Shown: in pieces, positions 16,310-23,266 of the stretch
Numbering within the stretch: position 1 is the stretch's first letter
How the letters are laid out: the number at the start of each line of letters is the position of its first letter
Assembly: GCA_017938285.1 (NCBI GenBank)
Contig: JAGBBW010000041.1
Location: forward strand, 1-43,875
Direction: 5' to 3'
Origin: Lachnospiraceae bacterium
GTDB taxonomy: Bacteria; Bacillota; Clostridia; Lachnospirales; Lachnospiraceae
Length of the DNA: 43,875 nt
Position numbers and translations under genes: made by a program
Notes under the pieces: model-generated
Databases searched by the model: none
Seen by the model: the letters and a program-made list of their open reading frames with translations, nothing else
Told to the model about the DNA's origin: nothing

Positions 16310-17020
16310 CTATAACGATAACGGGTTTGCTAAAAAGCTTCCTACCATGGAAGTAAACAAACGGAGACACCAGGCATTCATAATCAGCAGAAACACCTGT
16401 CCTGCAAGCATCCGGCACCAGGATTTGAAAATATTTGATGTACTCTGGGAAGCTCCTGTTGCAAACGCAATCGGTGCAGTAAAAATAATGACCCCCAGAA
16501 GGATATACCGTTCCGCTGCTTCAAATAACAGCTTGATATAATTCCATGCCAGAATCAGCACCAAAATCAGTGCAATAATTGCCACCGAACCATTTGCCAC
16601 CACGCCAAGCACCGTAAGAATCACGGAATTAAAGTCAGCAAAATCAAGCGGCGGCAGTTCCGAACCCAGTATCCAGGAATATGGTGTCCCTCCGATGTCC
16701 AGCACCATGTCCGTAATATCATCACAGTAATAAATCAGTACAATGAAAATTACGGAACGTATCACCAGTTTTATCGGATCCTCTGCTTCCACGCCTGCAA
16801 TCAGCCCAAAATTTTTAAATAACTGCCATATCATATTTAACAGCACCAGCCCGATTGCTGTCGCTACGAAAATGTCATACATTGTCTGCGCCGCAGGAAA
16901 GTACCGCAGGAACGTCTCCATATTGCAGCCTAATGTTCCAAGCACCGAGGTTGTAATCAGATCAAGGATGTTCATTACCTGGGCGGCTATCCATTCCACT
17001 ATGCCGTCAAGTATACCCAC
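16310..17020 (-). CDS. VirB6/TrbL-like polytopic channel protein
   Basis: A 236-residue integral membrane protein with five or six predicted helices and a conserved-looking middle (LFEAAERYILLGVIIFTAPI) as in VirB6/TrbL-type proteins of Gram-positive ICEs, which form the inner-membrane part of the DNA channel. The start is GTG 17020, 8 nt after GGGGAGG; an ATG closer to that site is in another frame and stops at once. It follows the small membrane protein by 21 nt and shares its operon. Confidence 0.8.
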   Translation of the reverse strand: MGILDGIVEWIAAQVMNILDLITTSVLGTLGCNMETFLRYFPAAQTMYDIFVATAIGLVLLNMIWQLFKNFGLIAGVEAEDPIKLVIRSVIFIVLIYYCDDITDMVLDIGGTPYSWILGSELPPLDFADFNSVILTVLGVVANGSVAIIALILVLILAWNYIKLLFEAAERYILLGVIIFTAPIAFATGASQSTSNIFKSWCRMLAGQVFLLIMNAWCLRLFTSMVGSFLANPLSL

Positions 17021-17041
17021 GTTTCATTCCTCCCCTTATAC

Positions 17042-17440
17042 TTACTTTCCTGTCCACTTGCCACCTGTAAAAAACGGTGTCACATAGGCCATGATAAAGC
17101 CTAAGCTGTTCAGCGTAGCCCAGCATATTACAATACGTTTCAACCAGGCCCTTGCCTCGTCTACGGTTTTTCCTGATTTGCTGAAATTCATCAGTAACAA
17201 CGCAACCGATGCTGTCACGATTGCTGTAATGGTGGAAATTCCTACTATCTTTCCGTATACATCCTTCATGATGGCTTCTGCTTTCACCCAAATGGTTGTT
17301 GCATAGACCACTTCCTTTTCCATGCAGAAAAAGTAAGCAAACGCCGCCGCACCGATTACAAGGTACTGGTAGGGAATCTTCCTTTTCTTTCCCTTCGCAG
17401 CAGTCTGCTCACTTTCTTGTAAAGCTTTCTTTTTTTTCAA
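17042..17440 (-). CDS. Small two- or three-helix ICE membrane protein (VirB2/TrbC-like position)
   Basis: The most credible start is TTG 17440, 7 nt after AGGAGG, giving 132 residues. The upstream ATG (17503) would put the ribosome site inside the gene. After a basic Lys/Glu-rich N-terminus come a hydrophobic segment (about 28-45, ending YAT, possibly a signal peptide) and two helices flanking a conserved KTVDEARAWLKRIVICW loop. This is the usual first gene of ICE transfer operons of this type and may correspond to a VirB2/TrbC pilin-like subunit; that role is inferred from size, topology and position. Confidence 0.65.
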   Translation of the reverse strand: MKKKKALQESEQTAAKGKKRKIPYQYLVIGAAAFAYFFCMEKEVVYATTIWVKAEAIMKDVYGKIVGISTITAIVTASVALLLMNFSKSGKTVDEARAWLKRIVICWATLNSLGFIMAYVTPFFTGGKWTGK

Positions 17441-17486
17441 TATTCTACCTCCTAGCAAAAAAAATTGCCAATAACCTTTAATCAGA

Positions 17487-17567
17487 TTACTGGCGAAAGA
17501 CATAAAAAAAGCACCTGCTACAACAGCAGATGTTTCCTTGGTGGAATGGATACTCCTTGTATGGCAT
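17487..17567 (-). CDS. Leader peptide ORF of the transfer operon (26 aa, Cys-rich)
   Basis: ATG 17567 lies about 10 nt downstream of the transcript start predicted from TATAAT (17589-17584) and has no Shine-Dalgarno. The 26-codon frame starts MPYKEYPF, contains CCCSRC exactly where the terminator hairpin forms, and stops at TAA 17489-17487, 46 nt before the first operon gene. The sequence before the ATG (AAAATT) is the same as in the leader at 1,778-1,846, but the peptides differ. I infer translation-controlled attenuation, perhaps sensitive to ribosome stalling at the Cys codons. Confidence 0.55.
   Translation of the reverse strand: MPYKEYPFHQGNICCCSRCFFYVFRQ
17504..17532 (-). terminator. 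Leader terminator/attenuator of the transfer operon
   Basis: On the minus strand CATCTGCT (17532-17525) pairs with AGCAGGTG (17519-17512, one G-U pair), followed by C and seven T (17510-17504). It sits between the promoter at 17,584-17,612 and the first transfer gene, inside the leader ORF. No minus-strand gene ends just upstream, so it reads as an attenuator. Confidence 0.75.
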
Positions 17568-17583
17568 AATTTTGAGCATGACC

Positions 17584-17628
17584 ATTATAGCACGGGCAAA
17601 ATTACCTGTAAATCGCAATCCAGTGCCA
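17584..17628 (-). promoter_or_regulatory. Promoter and shared upstream element of the transfer operon
   Basis: On the minus strand: TTTACA (17612-17607), 17-bp spacer, TATAAT (17589-17584). Immediately upstream is TTGCGA, then two bases and TGGCACTG (17628-17621). Over the 22 bp from TGGCAC to TTTACA, 19 positions match the promoter at 1,887-1,908, with identical spacing. The ArpU-like gene ends just upstream and may encode the protein that recognises this site. Confidence 0.8.
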
Positions 17629-17664
17629 CTTCTTTCACTTTTCCTGCCATTACCATGCCATCTG

Positions 17665-18201
17665 TTATTTTTCATCCGGAAAGAACTTATTTAGCATTTC
17701 CAGACAGTCCTTCGAAGTATATCCCCAGAGTATGGAACTAAGTGCCTGGACTGCCTCCGGACGTTTCCGGTAATAGGTCCGGTGGGATATGTTTACAATA
17801 TGCGGGCGCAGGCTCTCAATGATTTCTTCCGTATTCTGCAGCTGCTGGGGAGACAGGTAGCTGTAATACAGAATCCAGTAATACTGTTCTCCATGCTTAT
17901 GCTTATTCCTAAGAATCTCCACTGCTGAATTTAGCAGATTTAACATCTTGTTGCTCCGTTCTATGCTCCTGGCATAATTCTCAAGTTTGGAGCCTCCAAT
18001 ATCCGCCCCAGCCAAATACATGGAATCCAGAAATTCCTCAATGCTGCTTCCGTATTCGATTTCAAAAGAATTTCTTACCTGCTGGACTACCAGTTCCAGG
18101 TTCCATACCGCATCCCGGTAATTTTTAAGCAGCTTCCAGGTATCATGGAACAATGGATTTTCCTCTGCTGATGGTGTATTTGCTAATTCTTTCTTACTCA
18201 T
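17665..18201 (-). CDS. ArpU/RinA-like (sigma-4-type) regulatory protein
   Basis: A 178-residue soluble, helical protein. The C-terminal third contains YLSPQQLQNTEEII, then ISHRTYYRKRPEAVQALSSI, which matches the helix-turn-helix of phage ArpU/RinA-type late-gene activators and of sigma region 4 (a STYYRxRxEA-like motif). The N-terminal two thirds are helical and unfamiliar. ATG 18201 overlaps the end of the upstream winged-helix gene by 8 nt, so both are co-translated. Its position just before the transfer-operon promoter suggests that it activates that promoter and its twin at 1,864-1,908; this is inference. Confidence 0.55.
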   Translation of the reverse strand: MSKKELANTPSAEENPLFHDTWKLLKNYRDAVWNLELVVQQVRNSFEIEYGSSIEEFLDSMYLAGADIGGSKLENYARSIERSNKMLNLLNSAVEILRNKHKHGEQYYWILYYSYLSPQQLQNTEEIIESLRPHIVNISHRTYYRKRPEAVQALSSILWGYTSKDCLEMLNKFFPDEK

Positions 18202-19351
18202 GATTTTCTATTCCTCCCTTATCTGTTTCCATCTCTTCTTTTTCTGCCGGAGTCAATGTCAGCTCAAACTGATACGGTATCCTTCCGTCCGGACAGTCGA
18301 TTTTCAGAGAATACTTTAAATTCCCCTCCATGCAGTCTGATAAGCTATATAACTTATATTGTGTTCGTGGGCATTCACAGCACGAAACCCCTTGTGCAGC
18401 AAGGATTTTTGCAACTTTCCGTACCATGGAACGTATGTTAAAATCTGAAACGCATACTTCCTCCTTTGGAACGCAGCCTTCCTCTATAATAATCTGCTCA
18501 TCCTTAATTGTTGAATCCTCCTGGAATACATTCTCCATAAGCTGTACCGGAATTTGAAATGCCATAGAAACCTCCTCTTTATCAATCATTACATCACTAA
18601 CACTAAACATGGTAGACAGGTAGTTACATAAATAAATCACACTGCCATGCCTGCCTGTAAAAGACACCAGTGACAAGTATTCCTTCTCCTGCAGTTTATT
18701 TAAAATCCGGCTTACAGAAGCCTTCGATATTCCCCACCGGCTTGCCAGGTCTGCATAGCTGGTAAGAGGATTTCCTGTGTTATTACGGAAGTACACTACC
18801 GGCCCGATATCAGATCCCTGTACCTGTTCATCGTTATAAATAGCATGAATCCACAAATCCAGCACAATATCCATTTCAGAACACTTTCCCATGCTGATTA
18901 GCTCATGCACCGCCGACACCGGAAAAAAGAAAAAGCCCACATCCTTCAGACATGGGTAATTGTAATCCAAATTTGTATTGCTCCGGCACCACCCGGTAAT
19001 TGAAAACTTAATCAGGTTTCCTCTGCCAAGCCTGGTATAGGTAAGATAGTGCTGCTCCTGCAAATAATCCAAAATCGACATCGCCTGGTGCTGAAACCTG
19101 GTGCGGAACCATTCCGACAGTTCCGCTGTCGAACACACCCATTCTCCCGGACCGACCAGATAGGAGATACCCTCCAGCTTCCGGTAAGAGGCACGGTAAT
19201 TTGCGTAAGAGCAAAGCACCATAAAATAAAAGAGATAGGAATTTCCGTTGGTACGAATTTCCCTATCTCCCATAATGTCACGAAGAAAATCCCGGTACAC
19301 CCTGCACCGTGGATAATCTACAATTTGCTTAATTTCTAAATGGTAAAACAT
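18194..19351 (-). CDS. Winged-helix DNA-binding protein, initiator- or regulator-like
   Basis: About 385 residues. ATG 19351 is preferred because AGGAGG lies 9 nt upstream; ATG 19360 is only 1 nt from it. Two winged-helix regions are visible: one N-terminal (around residues 80-120) and one central with a clear turn motif, SYADLASRWGISKASVSRIL (about 205-225), followed by a wing. The C-terminal 130 residues are polar. Tandem winged helices occur in plasmid/ICE replication initiators and in MarR-like regulators, and I cannot choose between them. It is the first gene inside the right ICE end and leads the two-gene regulatory unit. Confidence 0.6.
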   Translation of the reverse strand: MFYHLEIKQIVDYPRCRVYRDFLRDIMGDREIRTNGNSYLFYFMVLCSYANYRASYRKLEGISYLVGPGEWVCSTAELSEWFRTRFQHQAMSILDYLQEQHYLTYTRLGRGNLIKFSITGWCRSNTNLDYNYPCLKDVGFFFFPVSAVHELISMGKCSEMDIVLDLWIHAIYNDEQVQGSDIGPVVYFRNNTGNPLTSYADLASRWGISKASVSRILNKLQEKEYLSLVSFTGRHGSVIYLCNYLSTMFSVSDVMIDKEEVSMAFQIPVQLMENVFQEDSTIKDEQIIIEEGCVPKEEVCVSDFNIRSMVRKVAKILAAQGVSCCECPRTQYKLYSLSDCMEGNLKYSLKIDCPDGRIPYQFELTLTPAEKEEMETDKGGIENHE

Positions 19352-19489
19352 TTTTTCCATTCCTCCTAGCATTCATATTACAGTCGTAGTAAACCCTTAC
19401 TGTTTTCGTTTTATTTCGATATCATCTTCTCAACATGCGTTAGATTATCATTTTAGAAATGGCTTGTCCTATCATATTTTGTTTATGTT

Positions 19490-19515
19490 GTTCTTATAGA
19501 ATCGTACCATCTGCG
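19490..19515. other. ICE/chromosome junction (right attachment site region)
   Basis: The cotJC frame stays family-like up to HEDLAAD (codons around 19,512-19,530) and then reads only GTIL before a stop at 19,496-19,494. The expected conserved continuation is absent, and the sequence to the left is A+T-rich ICE-end DNA. The crossover is therefore within about 19,497-19,512. The matching left site is outside the window. Confidence 0.7.
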
Positions 19516-19916
19516 GCCAGGTCTTCATGCAGGTCAGTCAGCGGATCTCCCTTGGACTGGAAATAGGTTGCCGTAAACGGCATGCCGCTGGCTGCCTGAG
19601 GATAGATTCCAAGAGTGTGGTCTACATAATAATTGGCGAACGGGGTACCCTCAATCTGTTCTGCTGTCAGATTCCTGGTCAGCTGATGGACGATGGCGGC
19701 AATCATTTCCTCATGTGCCATTTCTTCGGTACCAATATCTGTCAGCAGTCCTGCCACTTCCGCATAAGGCATACCATACCTCTGGGACAAATATCTGCCT
19801 GCCGCTGCTTTCTCTCCATCCGGACCGCCAAGCTGGGACATAATCACCATGGCAAGCTTCGGATTGGTTGTCGTAATATTCACCGGATATTGCAATCTTT
19901 TTTCATAACTCCACAT
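19494..19916 (-). pseudogene. cotJC: Spore coat protein CotJC (manganese catalase family), truncated by the ICE
   Basis: ATG 19916 follows AGGAGG. The 140-residue frame is CotJC-like through MWSYEKRLQYPV, the QLGGPDGEKAAAGRYLSQRY block, EEMAHEEMIAAIVHQLTRN (metal-ligand Glu and His), ASGMPFTATYFQSKGD and DLHEDLAAD. Family members run to about 190-220 residues; the C-terminal helices with the second set of metal ligands (the EQKAR and REREVVHFQRFGE region) are missing. The last four codons and the stop come from ICE DNA. The native protein is a spore-coat dimanganese catalase-like enzyme and is probably non-functional here unless the ICE excises. Confidence 0.85.
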
Positions 19917-19940
19917 ACGCTGCCTCCTGATTCCTTTCCA

Positions 19941-20201
19941 TTAATAATTCTGCCATGGCCATGGTCCGCAGACCCACTTCCATTCACCACAGCCAAGTTC
20001 CACATTGCCATAGGAAGTCAGAGGCCCAAATTGTGCTTCATATTCTGCTACCGCCAGTGCTCTTTTTTCCTGTAAATCATTATAATAAGCCAGTGCCTCT
20101 ACGCAGTCCGGATGAGTATCCAGAAACAGACGAAGCTCATCCATGGTAAAACTGATTTCTGTTATTTTCATCATCAAAGGATTCTTACACATTACCGGCA
20201 T
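19941..20201 (-). CDS. cotJB: Spore coat protein CotJB
   Basis: An 86-residue protein of normal CotJB length. It carries the helical core FTMDELRLFLDTHPDCVEAL with a following YYNDLQEKR, and ends in the Trp-rich WKWVCGPWPWQ segment typical of the family. The start is ATG 20201, 11 nt after AAGGAGG; a later Met at codon 4 is possible. CotJB is a small coat or inner-coat component needed with CotJA and CotJC. It sits between cotJA (2-nt gap) and truncated cotJC. Confidence 0.9.
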   Translation of the reverse strand: MPVMCKNPLMMKITEISFTMDELRLFLDTHPDCVEALAYYNDLQEKRALAVAEYEAQFGPLTSYGNVELGCGEWKWVCGPWPWQNY

Positions 20202-20203
20202 AC

Positions 20204-20719
20204 TTAATTACACCTCCTTGCTGCAAATTCAAGATCCAGTTCACGGAATAAAGTCCCATTTTTCAATGCCTGCGGCAGAGAATAAAGATTACCATAGCAC
20301 TGCCATGGCACATAAGCCATGGCAACCGGCAACCCATTCAGTACCGTTTCCCGGTTGCATGCACTTCCACTCTGACCAATAATGATACCTCCAACCGATG
20401 TGTCATTTGCAGAACCTATTACGCCGCATGGATTACAGCAGTCATTAACCACTACCGGACCACATGGATTGCCACAGTCATTAACCACTGCCGGACCACA
20501 TGGATTGCCACAGTCATTTGCAACTGCCGGACCACAAGCACTGTTACTGCATGGACTGCCGCAGTTGTTTGTGCTTCCAATGATACCACCGGTTACTACA
20601 CATCCCGCCGCTGGTACTGCTGTACCACAGCCGGTTCCGACAGGCCTTCCGCCCGGGCGTCCGGCAAAACCAGCACCCACAGGAGTCACACAACGATTAT
20701 TTTGTCTATTTGGATTCAT
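20204..20719 (-). CDS. cotJA: CotJA-family spore coat protein with long Cys/Gly/Asn-rich N-terminus
   Basis: The C-terminal about 45 residues (LPVAMAYVPWQCYGNLYSLP, then a Glu/Leu helix) are the CotJA domain. The first about 120 residues are Gly/Cys/Asn/Pro-rich with near-identical repeats of NDCGNPCGPAVV, so the protein is 171 residues, about twice the length of Bacillus subtilis CotJA. The Cys-rich repeats may support cross-linking in the coat. ATG 20719 follows AGGAAGG by seven T residues; that ribosome site lies in the arm of a long hairpin. It leads the cotJA-cotJB-cotJC operon, expected under mother-cell sigma factor control. Confidence 0.88.
   Translation of the reverse strand: MNPNRQNNRCVTPVGAGFAGRPGGRPVGTGCGTAVPAAGCVVTGGIIGSTNNCGSPCSNSACGPAVANDCGNPCGPAVVNDCGNPCGPVVVNDCCNPCGVIGSANDTSVGGIIIGQSGSACNRETVLNGLPVAMAYVPWQCYGNLYSLPQALKNGTLFRELDLEFAARRCN
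20441..20536. repeat. 36-bp tandem repeats within cotJA
   Basis: Two full 36-bp units (20441-20476 and 20477-20512) differ at one position, followed by a diverged partial copy to about 20,536. They encode the 12-residue Cys/Asn/Pro repeat of CotJA. A period divisible by three keeps the frame, so copy number can vary between strains without breaking the gene. Confidence 0.85.
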
Positions 20720-20726
20720 AAAAAAA

Positions 20727-20774
20727 CCTTCCTGTTCATAAAATGTTTGTTACTTCATTCTATGAACAGAAAGG
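20727..20774 (-). terminator. Long hairpin with T7: helicase terminator overlapping the cotJA ribosome site
   Basis: Arms 20727-20745 and 20756-20774 (19 nt each, few mismatches, 10-nt loop) are followed on the minus strand by seven T directly before the cotJA ATG. It fits an intrinsic terminator for the upstream helicase gene. The second arm contains the cotJA Shine-Dalgarno. The first arm contains CATAGAAT, with AC 16 nt upstream of its CATA, resembling a SigK-type sporulation promoter whose transcript would begin in the loop and leave the ribosome site free. Confidence 0.65.
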
Positions 20775-20786
20775 AAATCGGTTCCT

Positions 20787-23225
20787 TTATTCCTTATTTT
20801 TTTCCCAGAAGTTTTGAAGAGTCCTTTTCATGGAAGACGCAGTTACTGTCTCATATGGAAACCACTCCCTTGGAAACAGATTCTGGTAGGATCCTGTCAG
20901 AAATCGTTCATCCAATAGTAAAACCGCCCCGGTATCCTCTGTTGTGCGGATAACCCGTCCAGCGGACTGCATGACTTTATTCATTCCAGGATACAGATAT
21001 GCGTAATCAAAGCCTCTGCCATTTTTTTCATCAAAATAAAACCTGAACAGTTCCCGCTCATCACAAACCATGGGGAGTCCGGTACCTACCACCACTGTAC
21101 CAATCAGGCGGTCCTTCTTTAAATCAATTCCTTCGCCAAAAATTCCACCCATAACACAAAATCCTACGGTACGTTGGTCCGGCCGTTCAGAAAAAGCTTC
21201 CAGAAACTGCTCTTTTTCTGCTTCTGTCATACCGGAACGCTGAACCAGTAACTGCACTCCTTCTCCTGCCGTTCCCATTTGTGCAGCCGCTTCCTCTGCT
21301 TCTTCCACTGTCAGTTCTGCCAGCTTCCACCCCAGCAGCTCTGTTACAAGTTCCACTGTTTTTTCCATCATCTGATAGGACGGAAAAAAAACAAAGTAAT
21401 TCCCCAGCTTCGCTGACACAAAATAATCCAGATACAGCGCAATTTTCTCATATTCCTCCCGGTTACGCCTCGTATATTTTGTACTGACATCCCGGCCAAT
21501 CATTAATAAACGTTTTTTTGTATCAAAAGGAGATGGCACATAAATCGCATAATCCTCCGTTTCACCACCCAGCTGCTCCTTATAATAGTTCATTGGCAGC
21601 AGCGTTGCTGAAAACAGCACTGCCGAACGCCCCTTCGCCATGCGCTCCTTCAGTTGCTTTGCCGGCTCCATGCATAAGAGTTTTAACCGGAAATCACCGC
21701 TCTCTGTATAATCTGAATAAATCCGGTACTCTTCTCCCATAACCTCATACACCGACAAAAACTGGCGCACTGCGAAATACAGGGACAATACTGCCTCCTT
21801 TGCTTCTGCATCCAGAACTGCTTCCTGCAGAAAATCCTCATACTCCGCAGAAAGCCGCAGCAGCGGAATGATAAAATCACCCACATTCTCCCACACCTGA
21901 AATGACTCACACTCCCGTTTCAGCCGCAGTAAAGCTGCATTACAGGCTTCCAGCTGCTTTTCCATCTTCCTGCTCTTCCCTTTTATCAGACGCTTTGCCA
22001 AAAGAAAATCTTCTTTTACCAGCTCTGCACTGTACATTTCCCTGGCACGTTCTACCAGATTGTGTGCCTCATCAATCAGAAAAATAAAATCCTGCTTTTT
22101 TTCCTCTGCAAAAAAACGCTTTAATGACACGGCAGGATCAAATACATAATTATAGTCACAAACTACAGCGTCTGCCCAGGTAGACACATCCAGACACATT
22201 TCAAACGGACAGACCAGATGTTTTTCGGCATACTGCTCTATCAGCCCCCTTGTAATCGTCTCCTCACTGGTCAGCATATCAAACACCGCATCATTTACCC
22301 GGTCCAGATGACCTTTTGCCCGCGGACAACTGACAGGATTGCACTCCGGCTTTTCCAGAATACAGATTTTTTCTTTGGAGGTTATGGTAACGAACCGGAA
22401 CCGGACTCCTTTTTCGGCCAGCATGGCAAACGTATCCTCTGCCACTGTACGGGCAATTGTCTTTGCCGTCAGATAAAAAACTTTCGAAGACAGTCCCTCT
22501 CCCATAGCCTTTACTGCCGGAAACACAGTTGAAATCGTCTTACCTACTCCGGTAGGCGCTTCCACAAACAGTTTCTTTTCCCTTAAAATACTGCGGTACA
22601 CCCCGGTCACAAACTCTTTTTGTCCCGGACGGTATTCAAAAGGAAACTGCAGCGCCTTAATGCTTTCGTTTCTCTGTTCTGCCCAGTCTCTCTGCCAGAA
22701 CAGCCATTTGGAATATTCCTTTACCAGATTAAAAAACCATGTCTTCAACTCTTCTTTGGTAAATACTTCTTCAAAACGCTTCACTGCCTCAGTTTCTATA
22801 TTGCAGTAAGTCATCTGTATACCGATTTTTTCCAGTTCATGCTGTTCCGCATAAATATACGCATAGCACTTTGCCTGGGCTGTATGCACCGGAACAGGCT
22901 CTTTGATGTGGGAAAGATCCCGATACATACTTTTGATTTCATCAATGAGTATTTCCGGTTCCTCTCCTTCCCGAAGCCAGACACCATCCGCCCGTCCTTC
23001 CACGGTCAGCAGCAGCTCTTTTCCACTATTCCGAAGCGGAACCTCCATTTTCAGCATCACTTCTGCCGCATAGCCGGACGGCATGCTTTTCTGAATTTTC
23101 CGGTGAATGCGGCTCCCCTCCTGCATGGCGTCCGGGTCCTTATATCCTCTTGTATTATCAATGTCTCCGGAACGTAATATAAACTCCACCAGATTTCGTA
23201 CAGATACTGTTATTTTTTCTGCCAT
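20787..23225 (-). CDS. XPD/DinG-type DNA helicase with N-terminal RecB-like nuclease domain
   Basis: An 812-residue protein. Residues about 1-185 look like a PD-(D/E)XK nuclease of the RecB/Cas4 kind: an early HRKIQ helix, GRADGV (about 78), DEIKS (about 92-96) and QAKCYAYIYA (about 113-122). The superfamily 2 helicase follows, with Walker A APTGVGKT (about 222), four Cys between about 287 and 345 fitting an XPD-like iron-sulfur cluster (ICILEKPEC, SCPRAKGH and CPFEMC), the DEAH box (about 381) and motif VI QSAGRVIRT (about 755). The predicted activity is 5'-3' DNA unwinding in repair, coupled to cleavage. ATG 23225 is the chosen start; the next gene on this strand is cotJA, beyond the hairpin terminator. 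Confidence 0.88.
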   Translation of the reverse strand: MAEKITVSVRNLVEFILRSGDIDNTRGYKDPDAMQEGSRIHRKIQKSMPSGYAAEVMLKMEVPLRNSGKELLLTVEGRADGVWLREGEEPEILIDEIKSMYRDLSHIKEPVPVHTAQAKCYAYIYAEQHELEKIGIQMTYCNIETEAVKRFEEVFTKEELKTWFFNLVKEYSKWLFWQRDWAEQRNESIKALQFPFEYRPGQKEFVTGVYRSILREKKLFVEAPTGVGKTISTVFPAVKAMGEGLSSKVFYLTAKTIARTVAEDTFAMLAEKGVRFRFVTITSKEKICILEKPECNPVSCPRAKGHLDRVNDAVFDMLTSEETITRGLIEQYAEKHLVCPFEMCLDVSTWADAVVCDYNYVFDPAVSLKRFFAEEKKQDFIFLIDEAHNLVERAREMYSAELVKEDFLLAKRLIKGKSRKMEKQLEACNAALLRLKRECESFQVWENVGDFIIPLLRLSAEYEDFLQEAVLDAEAKEAVLSLYFAVRQFLSVYEVMGEEYRIYSDYTESGDFRLKLLCMEPAKQLKERMAKGRSAVLFSATLLPMNYYKEQLGGETEDYAIYVPSPFDTKKRLLMIGRDVSTKYTRRNREEYEKIALYLDYFVSAKLGNYFVFFPSYQMMEKTVELVTELLGWKLAELTVEEAEEAAAQMGTAGEGVQLLVQRSGMTEAEKEQFLEAFSERPDQRTVGFCVMGGIFGEGIDLKKDRLIGTVVVGTGLPMVCDERELFRFYFDEKNGRGFDYAYLYPGMNKVMQSAGRVIRTTEDTGAVLLLDERFLTGSYQNLFPREWFPYETVTASSMKRTLQNFWEKNKE

Positions 23226-23266
23226 GAAATATCTCCATCCTGTCCGATTACTATAATTTTATCCTT

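Larger units (their letters stand above)
1..19497. mobile_element. Integrative conjugative element, right-hand part
   Basis: The leftward genes between the left edge and about 19,497 form a type IV secretion/conjugation module: VirB6-like protein, VirB4 ATPase, VirD4/TraG coupling protein, replication-relaxation-like protein, pilin-like proteins and several DUF proteins typical of clostridial ICEs. The right boundary is set by cotJC losing its reading frame at about 19,497-19,512. The element continues past the left edge, so relaxase, integrase and the left attachment site are not seen. Integration inside a protein-coding gene is more typical of large serine recombinases than of tRNA-targeting tyrosine recombinases; that is inference. 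An A+T-rich cargo operon sits inside it at 2,116-5,829. Confidence 0.88.

Noticed and set aside
17441-17503. ATG 17503 as the start of the small membrane protein
   Set aside because: It would place AGGAGG inside the coding region; TTG 17440 lies 7 nt after that site and gives a typical start.
18194-19351. Relaxase or integrase of the ICE
   Set aside because: The gene shows only winged-helix regions, with no HUH motif, no serine- or tyrosine-recombinase motif; those genes are probably left of the window.
20441-20536. CRISPR-like direct repeats
   Set aside because: The 36-bp units abut with no spacers and encode in-frame amino-acid repeats of CotJA.
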